Source: Novosphingobium panipatense
GTDB taxonomy: Bacteria > Pseudomonadota > Alphaproteobacteria > Sphingomonadales > Sphingomonadaceae
Direction of reading: 5' to 3'
Length of the DNA stretch: 41,010 nucleotides
NCBI RefSeq assembly: GCF_002149965.1
Contig: NZ_MSQB01000036.1
Span: 1-41,010, forward strand
The notes beneath the pieces are model-generated. The model worked only from the letters and a program-made list of their open reading frames with translations, was not told the DNA's origin and made no database searches. The first letter of the stretch is position 1, and every line of letters starts with the position of its first letter. Below, one piece after another: positions 17,793 to 25,694 of the stretch. The position numbers and the translations under genes are program-made.

Positions 17793-19400
17793 TCAGACCG
17801 GCAGCCGGTAGTCCCGGAAGCGGTCGCGAAGGTCTTTCTTGCTGATCTTTCCGCTGCCCGTGTGGGGAATGTCCGCCAGGAACTCGATGGCATCAGGCAG
17901 CCACCATCGCGCGACTTTCCCGGCCAGGAACGCCAACAGTTCCCGCTCGCCCAGTTCGCTGCCTTCCCGCCGGACCACGACCAGCAGCGGCCGTTCGTCC
18001 CATTTCGGATGGAATATGCCGATCGCGGCGGCTTCCATCACATCGGGATGCGCCACGGCCGCGTTCTCCAGTTCGACGGAGCTTATCCATTCCCCACCAG
18101 ATTTGATGAGGTCCTTCGTCCGATCGGTAATGCGCAGGGAACCGTCCGGCAGGAGCGAGGCGACGTCGCCGGTATCGAACCACTGCTCGCCGTCGGTGCA
18201 GTCCTCTTCCGCGCCGAAGTAGCGACGAACGGTCCAGGCGCCGCGCACCTGCAAGGCGCCGGACGCGGCGGGTCCGTCATCCGCTGCTTCGCCTTCGAGC
18301 GCGACGACGCGAACTTCGCTGCCGTAGACGGGGCGGCCCTGGAAGCTTTTTACCGCCACCTGCTCCTCGAAGCTCATCTCGTCCCAATCGGCCGGTTCGT
18401 AAGTCATGGTGGCGATCGGCGAAGTTTCCGTCATGCCCCAGGCCTGGACCACGCGCACCCCTGCCCGCATCAGGCGCTCGACCACGCTGGCAGGAACGGC
18501 GGCACCGCCCGACAGTGCCTGGCGGATCGGCGGCATGGCCGCGCCCGTCCGTTCGAGGTGCTCGAACAGGGCGAACCAGACGGTCGGCACGCCCGCGACG
18601 TGAGAGACCCCCTCTTCCCGCATGAGGTCGCATAGCACTTGCGGGTCATTGGTCTGGCTCCAGACCATTTTCGCCCCCACTGCCGCGCTCGCCCAGGGCA
18701 GGCCCCAGTTGTTGGCATGAAACATCGGCACGACCGGCAGGACGCAGGAACGGGGCGCGAGGTCCAGGCAGGACGGCGCGACCATGGCCAGGGTGTGAAG
18801 GACATTGGAGCGATGCGAATAGAGCACGCCCTTGGGATCGCCCGTCGTCCCGCTGGTGTAGCAGAGCATGCAGGCCTCGCGCTCCGCTCCGGGCGTCCAG
18901 AGCGCCTCCCCATCCTCTCGGCCGATCCAGTCGTCGAAACCGCCCCCGAATGACCCGGAAGCGAATGCCCCGGAATCAAAGCAGATCGTCCGGGCAACCG
19001 AGGGGCAACGCGGCAGCAGCCGCTCGACAAGCGGATGAAACGCCGCGTCGTAGAGCAGTACGCGGTCGTCTGCATGGTTGATGATCCAGACGAGTTGCTC
19101 TTCGAAAAGACGCGGATTGAGCGTGTGAAGCACGCACCCGGCTCCCGTCGCCCCGAACCAGGCCGCAAGGTGACGGGCATGGTTCATCGCCAGCGTGGCC
19201 ACCCGGTCTCCCGGATAGATATCCAGTCTTCGCAGGGCCTGCACCATCTTCAGCGCATCGCGGCGGATACCCGACCAATCGGTGCGCGTCCGGCTGCCAT
19301 CGGCCCACTGCGTCACGACCTCGCGCGATCCATGTTCACGCGCGGCATGATCGAGCAAGCCCGTCACCCGCAGATCCCATTCCTGCATCGCCCCGAGCAT
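17793..19400 (-). CDS. Acyl-CoA ligase, AlkK-like medium/long-chain type
   Basis: This 535-residue ANL-superfamily enzyme activates fatty acids: acid + ATP + CoA gives acyl-CoA + AMP. The AMP-binding loop YTSGTTGDPKG is at 181-191. AWGMTETSP and WFDTGDVASLLPDG follow, and the catalytic lysine loop GSGKISKKDLR is near the C-terminus. The opening MLGAMQEWDLRVTGLLDHAA is that of AlkK-type ligases for medium-chain acids. The start ATG 19400 has GGGGAG upstream; an inner ATG (19388) is less likely. It lies downstream of dnaE on the same strand, with 122 bp between. Chain-length preference is inference. Confidence 0.9.
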   Translation of the reverse strand: MLGAMQEWDLRVTGLLDHAAREHGSREVVTQWADGSRTRTDWSGIRRDALKMVQALRRLDIYPGDRVATLAMNHARHLAAWFGATGAGCVLHTLNPRLFEEQLVWIINHADDRVLLYDAAFHPLVERLLPRCPSVARTICFDSGAFASGSFGGGFDDWIGREDGEALWTPGAEREACMLCYTSGTTGDPKGVLYSHRSNVLHTLAMVAPSCLDLAPRSCVLPVVPMFHANNWGLPWASAAVGAKMVWSQTNDPQVLCDLMREEGVSHVAGVPTVWFALFEHLERTGAAMPPIRQALSGGAAVPASVVERLMRAGVRVVQAWGMTETSPIATMTYEPADWDEMSFEEQVAVKSFQGRPVYGSEVRVVALEGEAADDGPAASGALQVRGAWTVRRYFGAEEDCTDGEQWFDTGDVASLLPDGSLRITDRTKDLIKSGGEWISSVELENAAVAHPDVMEAAAIGIFHPKWDERPLLVVVRREGSELGERELLAFLAGKVARWWLPDAIEFLADIPHTGSGKISKKDLRDRFRDYRLPV

Positions 19401-19522
19401 CGGGTATCTCCCCGCTTTTACGGGAATTTATGGACCGTTTTGCGCGGATGGCAAGCCGTGACGCGACGGACCGCGCAAGGCCCGGGCGCAGTCGCTTCGC
19501 GCCGGTTTGCTGGACCGCTGGC

Positions 19523-22500
19523 TCAGGCTGCGCGGCGAAGCCCTTCGGGGCCGCGCCGGGCGATCAGCGAGACATTGGCGATGCCGGGAATGCTCTCCAG
19601 ATGGTCGGCAAATTCACCGTCCAGCGCAAAGTCCCGTCCCAGCCGTACCTTCTGCTTGCGTCCATCGCCGAGATCCAGCGCCACGACGATTTCGCCGCAG
19701 CCGGGCGCGCCGGGCCGCGCCAGCATGGCCAATTCCTGCACCGCCTCGACCCGATCTATGTCGAGCGACAGGAACATGCGCGCATCGGCCTTTACTTCGT
19801 TCAGCGGCCGCGCGCCGCGAACCGTCACGCGGGGCGGCTCGTCCGGGCTGGGGCTGTCGAGTTCAACGGTCAACAGAACGCACGCATCCTCCTTCGACCA
19901 CCGCACGAAATTCTCGACCAGGCTTTCCTCGAAGCACGAGGCGGAAAAGTTGCCCGACTGGTCCGAGAAATCGGCCATGACGAAGTCCTTGCCGCGCTTG
20001 GTCTTACGTTTCTGCACATTCTCGACCATGGCCGCCATGACCGCGCCGGTGCGTCCGGCCCCGCCGCCCGACATGAGGCTGGAGTAGGTGCGGGCGCCAT
20101 TGGCCGAAGCCACTGCGCGGTACTGTTCCACCGGATGGGCGGCAAAGTAGAAGCCGAAAGTCTCCCGCTCCTTCGCCATCTGGTCCGTCCGGCTCCACGA
20201 CTCGGCCTCGACAAGGCGCAGACCCTGCTCGACATGATCGTCGCCACCGAACAGGCTGTTCTGGTCCGAGTTACGCTCACGCGAGGAGCGGTCTGCCTCG
20301 GCCAACAGGGTATCGGCATTGGCCAGCACTTTGGCGCGGTTGGGCTCCAGCCCATCGAACCCGCCTGCCGCTGCCAGGCTTTCGAGCTGGCGGCGGTTCA
20401 TCGAACCGGCCGGAGCGCGGCGGAATACGTCGTCCAGGCTAACGAACTTGCCATTGGTCTCGCGCTCCGAAACCAGCGCCTCCATGGCCTTTTCGCCGAC
20501 GTTGCGGATCCCCGCGAGGGCATAGCGCACGGCATGGCTGTCCGGCGTTTCCTCCACGCAGAACTCGGCCTCCGACATGTTGATGTCGGGAGGAGCAAGC
20601 TGGATGCCGTTGCGGCGCGCGTCGTCCACGAAGATCGCCAGCTTTTCCGACTGGTGCATGTCGAAGCACATCGATGCGGCATAGAATTCGTGCGGGTAAT
20701 GCGCCTTGAACCACGCCGTGTGGTAGGCGAGTAGGGCGTAGGCGGCGGCGTGCGACTTATTGAAGCCGTACCCGGCGAACTTGTCGATCAAGTCGAACAG
20801 CTCGTTGGCCTTGGCCGCATCGATGCCGGAGACGTCCTTGCAGCCATCGACGAAGCGCTGGCGCTGCTTGTCCATTTCCGCCTGGACCTTTTTGCCCATG
20901 GCCCGGCGCAGAAGGTCGGCGTCACCCAGCGAGTAGCCCGCCAAGATCTGCGCGGCCTGCATGACCTGTTCCTGATAGACGAAGATCCCGTAAGTCTCGC
21001 CCAGGATACCGGCCAGCTTGTCGTGCGGGTATTCGATCGATTCCAGCCCGTTCTTGCGGCGGCCGAACAGCGGAATGTTGTCCATCGGGCCCGGACGGTA
21101 GAGCGAAACGAGCGCGATGATGTCACCGAAGTTGGTCGGCTTAACCGCTGCCAGCGTGCGGCGCATGCCTTCCGATTCCAGCTGGAACACGCCGACCGTA
21201 TCGCCGCGCTTCAGCAGATCGTAGACAGCCGCATCGTCCCAGGCGAGCGTGGAGAGATTGATCGAGATCCCGCGCCGTTCCAGCAGGTCGCAGGCCTTCT
21301 TCAGCACCGACAGCGTCTTCAGGCCGAGGAAGTCGAACTTCACGAGGCCGGTGTCTTCCACCGACTTCATGTCGAACTGCGTCACCGGCATGTCGGAACG
21401 CGGATCGCGGTATAGCGGCACCAGCTGCGCCAGCGGACGATCGCCGATGACCACGCCCGCCGCGTGGGTGGACGAGTTGCGCGGCAGGCCTTCCAGCTGC
21501 ACGGCAAGGTCCACAAGGCGTTTCACCTCGTGGTCGACATCGTATTCGCGGCGGAATTCAGCCACCGGGGAATCGGTGGTGACGCCGTGCTTCTTGCGGC
21601 CGTGCAGCGCCTCGGTCAGCGTCCAGGGGTCGGTCGGATGGTTGGGCACCATCTTGCAGAGCCCATCGACGCGGCCGTAGCCCATCTGCAGAATGCGCCC
21701 GCAGTCGCGCAGCACGGCGCGGGCCTTCATCTTGCCGAACGTGATGATCTGCGCGACGTGGTCATGACCGTACTTGCGCTGGACGTAGCGGATCACCTCG
21801 CCGCGCCGGGTTTCGCAGAAGTCGATATCGAAGTCGGGCATCGAGACGCGTTCCGGGTTGAGGAAGCGTTCGAACAGCAGGCCCAGCTTGAGCGGATCGA
21901 GGTCGGTGATGGTCAGCGCCCAGGCGACCAGCGAGCCTGCGCCCGAACCACGGCCCGGCCCCACCGGGATGTCGTTGTCCTTGGCCCACTTGATGAAGTC
22001 GGCCACGATCAGGAAGTAGCCGGGGAAGCCCATGCCGGCGATGATCTGCACCTCGAAATCGAGGCGCCGGGCATAGTCGAGGAAATCCTCGGTCACGCCG
22101 CGTTCGGCCAGGTCCCTGTAGGCGGCTTCCCGCGCCTCGCCTTCCAGCGCCATGGCAGCGTCCAGTTCGTCCTCCGTCACCTCCGGCCAATACGGCGCGA
22201 GGCGGCGGGCGAGACCGGCGCGCGAATTGTCCGCCAGCATCCGCGCCTCGCCCTCGAGGTCACCGGCAAGGCTGGGCAGCAACGGCTTGCGGCGCGGCGG
22301 CATATAGGCGCAGCGCTGCGCGACGACGAGTGTATTGGCCAGCGCCTCGGGCAGGTCCGCGAAGAGTTCCTGCATCGTCTCGACCGGCTTGACCCAGCGC
22401 TCCGACGACGAACGCGGCCGTTCCGGCGCATCGACTTGGGTGGAATTGGCGATGCAAAGCATGGCATCATGCGCCGCATGGAACTTCGCCTCGGCATATT

Positions 22501-23122
22501 GCGCCGGGTTGGTGCCCACCAGCGGAATATCGCGCGCATAAGCCAGCGCGATCAGGTCTTCCTCGCTCTCGTCCTCCACCGGATCGCCGGTACGGGTGAT
22601 CTCGATATAGAGGCGGTCGCCGAACAGCGCCTGCAAGCTGTCGCAATAGCTTTCGGCGGCTTCGAACTTGCCTGCCGCATAGAGCCGGGCCAGCGCGCCC
22701 TCGCCGCCGCCGGTCAGGCAGATCAGGCCATCGGTATGGCCGCGGATCGATTCGAGGGAGACGTGCGGATCATGTTCCAGCGGCCGCTCCAGATGCGCGC
22801 GGCTGACGAGATCGCACAAGTTGAGCCAGCCCGCCTCGTTCTGGGCGAACAGCGCGAGCCAGTCGATCGGCAGTTCCTGTCCTTGCGCCGCGCCGCCTGG
22901 CCGGGCCACCGCCAGGAAGGTGCCGACGATAGGCTGGACGCCAGCGCCCTTACAGGCCTGGGCATACATGGGCGCGCCATAGAGGCCGTTGCGATCGCAG
23001 ATCGCGGCGGCGGGGAACTGACGTTCCCTGGCAAGCTTGGCCGCTGCCTTGGGGTCGATCGCGCCGTCCAGCATCGTGAAACTCGAAAAGATGCGCAGAG
23101 GTACGAAAGGTGCATGGGGCAT
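19523..23122 (-). CDS. dnaE: DNA polymerase III alpha subunit (DnaE1)
   Basis: The 1199-residue protein is the replicative polymerase. Domains are PHP (about 1-210), the polymerase palm with catalytic Asp residues in PDFDIDF (Asp430 and Asp432), fingers with PVGPGRGSGAGSLV (387-400) and RNSSTHAAGVVI, then the helix-hairpin-helix and OB domain (about 1020-1110). It is DnaE1, not the mutagenic DnaE2: no imuA/imuB neighbours and a different N-terminus. The PHP domain has lost its metal-binding His residues (VPLRIFSSF for the usual HxH), so it is unlikely to proofread. There is no ribosome-binding site; a promoter ending 6 nt before ATG 23122 suggests a leaderless mRNA. Confidence 0.97.
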   Translation of the reverse strand: MPHAPFVPLRIFSSFTMLDGAIDPKAAAKLARERQFPAAAICDRNGLYGAPMYAQACKGAGVQPIVGTFLAVARPGGAAQGQELPIDWLALFAQNEAGWLNLCDLVSRAHLERPLEHDPHVSLESIRGHTDGLICLTGGGEGALARLYAAGKFEAAESYCDSLQALFGDRLYIEITRTGDPVEDESEEDLIALAYARDIPLVGTNPAQYAEAKFHAAHDAMLCIANSTQVDAPERPRSSSERWVKPVETMQELFADLPEALANTLVVAQRCAYMPPRRKPLLPSLAGDLEGEARMLADNSRAGLARRLAPYWPEVTEDELDAAMALEGEAREAAYRDLAERGVTEDFLDYARRLDFEVQIIAGMGFPGYFLIVADFIKWAKDNDIPVGPGRGSGAGSLVAWALTITDLDPLKLGLLFERFLNPERVSMPDFDIDFCETRRGEVIRYVQRKYGHDHVAQIITFGKMKARAVLRDCGRILQMGYGRVDGLCKMVPNHPTDPWTLTEALHGRKKHGVTTDSPVAEFRREYDVDHEVKRLVDLAVQLEGLPRNSSTHAAGVVIGDRPLAQLVPLYRDPRSDMPVTQFDMKSVEDTGLVKFDFLGLKTLSVLKKACDLLERRGISINLSTLAWDDAAVYDLLKRGDTVGVFQLESEGMRRTLAAVKPTNFGDIIALVSLYRPGPMDNIPLFGRRKNGLESIEYPHDKLAGILGETYGIFVYQEQVMQAAQILAGYSLGDADLLRRAMGKKVQAEMDKQRQRFVDGCKDVSGIDAAKANELFDLIDKFAGYGFNKSHAAAYALLAYHTAWFKAHYPHEFYAASMCFDMHQSEKLAIFVDDARRNGIQLAPPDINMSEAEFCVEETPDSHAVRYALAGIRNVGEKAMEALVSERETNGKFVSLDDVFRRAPAGSMNRRQLESLAAAGGFDGLEPNRAKVLANADTLLAEADRSSRERNSDQNSLFGGDDHVEQGLRLVEAESWSRTDQMAKERETFGFYFAAHPVEQYRAVASANGARTYSSLMSGGGAGRTGAVMAAMVENVQKRKTKRGKDFVMADFSDQSGNFSASCFEESLVENFVRWSKEDACVLLTVELDSPSPDEPPRVTVRGARPLNEVKADARMFLSLDIDRVEAVQELAMLARPGAPGCGEIVVALDLGDGRKQKVRLGRDFALDGEFADHLESIPGIANVSLIARRGPEGLRRAA

Positions 23123-23128
23123 GGGCGG

Positions 23129-23158
23129 AATTTAGGCATTGCCCTACCCTTGGATCAA
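23129..23158 (-). promoter_or_regulatory. dnaE promoter, likely giving a leaderless transcript
   Basis: On the minus strand, TTGATC (23158-23153) and TAAATT (23134-23129) are spaced by 18 nt. Six bases (CCGCCC) separate the -10 box from the dnaE ATG, which places the transcript start at the start codon. Confidence 0.6.
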
Positions 23159-23457
23159 GGCAGGTCTGGGGATAAGCCGGTGGACAGGGAAGCCGTCCGC
23201 TCCAAAACGGCGCCATCTCCCGAAAAGCGCCAAATTGCCGGTCGCGGAAGTTGCCCCAGCACGACCGCCCAGTGCGAGCCGTCGCATGCCGTGGCGACAG
23301 TCTTGAAAAGCACCTGAAATCGCGCCATTGTCCGCCCGTTCCTGTCCTTGCCGACACAGGTTGCCGGTATCTTCGAGAACCCTTGAATTCATGCACAAGC
23401 CGCGCCTTCCCTGGCGCTTTCGTCTTATGCCAGTCCGGCGGATACGGAGACGTGTGA
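23159..23457. other. Intergenic stretch between dnaE and the RcnB-like gene
   Basis: With the dnaE promoter this is a 335-bp divergent gap. No RNA gene, convincing reading frame or long repeat is seen. The promoter of the RcnB-like gene must lie here but I cannot place it with confidence. GGAG at about 23446 serves as its ribosome-binding site. Confidence 0.5.
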
Positions 23458-24150
23458 ATGAAGTTCGCCTATCTAGCGTTCGTTCCTCTTTTGCTGGCGC
23501 CCGAAGGTCTTCTGCCTTTGGAATATGCCGCCATGGCTCAACAGAACCGCCCCGGCGGACAGCAGAACCAGGGCGCCCGTCCGCCCTCGGGAGGATCGGG
23601 CCAGCCCGGCCCCGGCAACAACGCCGGCTCGGGCGCCAACCGCCCCCAACCCCAGCCAACCCGGCCGGGCGGCAATCAGACATCCCCCGGACGCCCCGGG
23701 AACGACAATCGTCCGGGACAACCAGGCCAGAGCAACAGGCCCGGGCAGCCCGGGAACAACGACAGGCCGGGTAACAACGACAGGCCTGGAAACAGCAACA
23801 GGCCGGGCCAGCCGGGCAACAACAACCGCCCCGGACAACCCGGCAATTCTCGCCCGCCGGTCGTCACCCAGCCCCATCGTCCCGGCGCCGGTCGGCCCAG
23901 CACTTTCCGGCCGATGCGCGCGCCTGCCTATCGCTATCCGCGCGGCTACAGCTATCGCCGCTGGACGGTGCGAATGATCCTGCCCGCGATCTTCCTGTCG
24001 GCGCCCTACCTGTTCCAGGACTATGCGATGATCGGGGTAGGCCCGCCCCCGCCAGGCTATTACTGGGTGCGCTACGGCCCCGACCTGCTGCTCGTGCAGC
24101 GGACCAATCGTCGTGTGGTGGACGTGATCTACGGCGCGTTCTACTACTGA
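23458..24150 (+). CDS. RcnB-like exported protein with Pro/Gly/Asn repeats
   Basis: The 230-residue protein begins with a signal peptide (about 1-27, ending AMA-QQ). Residues 28-140 are low complexity, rich in Pro, Gly, Asn and Arg, with repeats of the type RPGQPGNN and RPGNND. The folded C-terminal part (about 195-228, PPPGYYWVRYGPDLLLVQ..NRRVVDVIYGAFYY) matches the RcnB domain, known from a periplasmic nickel/cobalt homeostasis protein of E. coli. Many relatives have no proven metal role. A hydrophobic stretch at 172-186 may be a buried strand. Start ATG 23458 with GGAG upstream. Metal binding is not evident: the usual His-rich region is absent. Confidence 0.8.
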   Translation: MKFAYLAFVPLLLAPEGLLPLEYAAMAQQNRPGGQQNQGARPPSGGSGQPGPGNNAGSGANRPQPQPTRPGGNQTSPGRPGNDNRPGQPGQSNRPGQPGNNDRPGNNDRPGNSNRPGQPGNNNRPGQPGNSRPPVVTQPHRPGAGRPSTFRPMRAPAYRYPRGYSYRRWTVRMILPAIFLSAPYLFQDYAMIGVGPPPPGYYWVRYGPDLLLVQRTNRRVVDVIYGAFYY

Positions 24151-24178
24151 TCGAAAGCAGGCATCGGGCGCTGCCCGC

Positions 24179-24676
24179 TCAGAGCAGCGCCTCGATGTCC
24201 TTTTCCAGGTTCCCCGGCTTGTCGGTCGGGGCATAGCGACGCACGACCTTGCCGTCGCGGCCGATCAGGAACTTGGTGAAGTTCCATTTCACCGACTTGC
24301 TGCCGAGCACGCCCGGCGCCTCGCTCTTCAGCCATGACCAGAGCGGCGGCGCCTGTTCGCCATTTACGTCGACTTTACCCATGAGCGGGAAAGAGAGGCC
24401 GAAGTTCACCTCGCAGAACGATGCGATCTCGTCGGCCGAGCCCGGCTCCTGTGCGCCGAACTGGTTGCAGGGGAAGGCGATCACCTCGAACCCGCGCGCG
24501 CGGTATTTCTGCCAGAGCGCCTCGAGACCCGCATATTGCGGCGTGAAACCGCACTTGCTGGCGGTGTTGACCACCAGAAGAACTTTGCCGAGCCGGTCGG
24601 CGAGGCTTATCGCCTCACCGCCGGGCATCGTGGCTTCGAAATCGGCAATTGTCCGGGGATCAGCTGGTGACGCCAT
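24179..24676 (-). CDS. Glutathione peroxidase family protein
   Basis: The 165-residue thiol peroxidase reduces H2O2 and organic hydroperoxides. Catalytic residues are Cys42 (NTASKCGFTPQY; Cys, not selenocysteine), Gln72 (FPCNQFG), Trp131 and Asn132 (KWNFTKF). Cys88 (SFCEVNFG) matches the resolving cysteine of thioredoxin-dependent members, so thioredoxin is a likelier donor than glutathione. The start ATG 24676 lies inside the end of the upstream 94-residue gene (17-bp overlap), which implies co-translation. No signal peptide, so cytosolic. Confidence 0.93.
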   Translation of the reverse strand: MASPADPRTIADFEATMPGGEAISLADRLGKVLLVVNTASKCGFTPQYAGLEALWQKYRARGFEVIAFPCNQFGAQEPGSADEIASFCEVNFGLSFPLMGKVDVNGEQAPPLWSWLKSEAPGVLGSKSVKWNFTKFLIGRDGKVVRRYAPTDKPGNLEKDIEALL

Positions 24677-24944
24677 GGGGGAAGTCCGTCCTTCGATAAA
24701 GACGGCGTATGTCCCCTATTTCCAGCAGCCTGTCACCGTCCTTCTGAACGGAATAGTTGCCCTGTTCCGTTTCCGGCAGGTGCATGACATAACGGATCAG
24801 GTTGGCCACCGTGTCGCGGCGTATCGCCTTGAACACATTGAAAAGACCGCCGCCGTCGGCGGCCTTGTGCAGTTCCGCACCGTCGTTCCATCCGGGGCTC
24901 TCGCCAGCCGGAATGCCTTGGATGGTGGTGGGAAAGTCGCTCAT
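24660..24944 (-). CDS. Small conserved-looking protein of unknown function, coupled to glutathione peroxidase
   Basis: The 94-residue acidic-to-neutral protein starts at ATG 24944 behind an excellent ribosome-binding site (AAGGAGC). It has no signal peptide or membrane helix. Segments such as NLIRYVMHLPETEQGNYSV and RLLEIGDIRRLYRRTDFP look like a compact fold. No cysteines are present. Its last 17 bases overlap the glutathione peroxidase gene, and lolD ends 75 bp upstream. I do not recognise the family. The strong ribosome-binding site and the overlap argue that it is real and works with or near the peroxidase. Confidence 0.75.
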   Translation of the reverse strand: MSDFPTTIQGIPAGESPGWNDGAELHKAADGGGLFNVFKAIRRDTVANLIRYVMHLPETEQGNYSVQKDGDRLLEIGDIRRLYRRTDFPHGVTS

Positions 24945-25019
24945 ATATTGCTCCTTTCGCGCGTCTTGCCTCGACTGGTAAAACGCGCCGGAACCCGGCG
25001 ATGTTCCCCCGGTCGTTAT

Positions 25020-25694
25020 TTAGGCCAGCACCCCGTCGTGCAGTCTTACCACGCGGTCCATCGCCGCAGCCAGACGCTCGTTGTGGGTAGCCACCAGCGC
25101 CGCACTGCCCTGTCCGCGAACGAGTTCGAGGAACTGCGCGAAGACCTTGTCGGCGGTCTTCTCGTCGAGATTGCCGGTCGGCTCGTCGGCCAGGACCAGC
25201 CGCGGCTTGTTCGCAAGCGCGCGGGCGACGGCGACGCGCTGCTGCTCGCCCCCCGAAAGCTTGCTCGGCCGGTGATCGAGCCGCTGGCCGAGGCCTAGCG
25301 CGCCCAGCAGTTCGGTCGCGCGGACCTCGCATTCCTCGCGCGACTTGCCGGTGATGAGCTGCGGCAGCACCACGTTCTCGATCGCGTTGAAGTCGGGCAG
25401 GAGGTGATGGAACTGGTAGACGAAGCCGATGTGGTCGCGCCGCACCGCCGCGCGGCGGTCCTTTCCGAGCTTCGAGGCATCGATACCGGCAATCTCGATC
25501 CGACCGCCGAAGCCGCCTTCGAGGAGGCCGATGGCCTGGAGCATGGTCGACTTGCCCGAACCCGAAGGCCCCAGCAGCGCAACGATCTCTCCGGGCTGCA
25601 CATTGAGATCGACACCGCGCAGCACGTCGATGCGGACACCGCCCTGCTCGAAGCTGCGGGTCAGCTTGTCGAGGCGAACTACTGGATCATTCAT
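25020..25694 (-). CDS. lolD: Lipoprotein-releasing ABC transporter ATPase LolD
   Basis: The 224-residue ATPase has Walker A GPSGSGKST (42-50), the Q-loop VYQFHHLLPDFNAIENV, signature LSGGEQQR (146-153) and Walker B LVLADEPTG (166-174). The H-loop is in VATHNERLA. The FHHLLPDF segment is characteristic of LolD. With LolC it extracts outer-membrane lipoproteins from the inner membrane and hands them to LolA. ATG 25694 overlaps the lolC stop by 8 bp, so the two genes form a coupled pair. Confidence 0.95.
   Translation of the reverse strand: MNDPVVRLDKLTRSFEQGGVRIDVLRGVDLNVQPGEIVALLGPSGSGKSTMLQAIGLLEGGFGGRIEIAGIDASKLGKDRRAAVRRDHIGFVYQFHHLLPDFNAIENVVLPQLITGKSREECEVRATELLGALGLGQRLDHRPSKLSGGEQQRVAVARALANKPRLVLADEPTGNLDEKTADKVFAQFLELVRGQGSAALVATHNERLAAAMDRVVRLHDGVLA

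Noticed and set aside
19523..23122. Mutagenic DnaE2 polymerase of the SOS mutasome
   Set aside because: N-terminus, length and lack of imuA/imuB neighbours and of a LexA box point to the replicative DnaE1.
21464..23317. Long open frame (617 codons) antisense to dnaE
   Set aside because: Composition shadow of dnaE: the product is rich in Arg, Gln and His with no recognisable fold or ribosome-binding site.
23698..23860. CRISPR-like repeat array
   Set aside because: The repeats are short, in frame and code for Pro/Gly/Asn units; there are no constant repeats with unique spacers and no cas genes.
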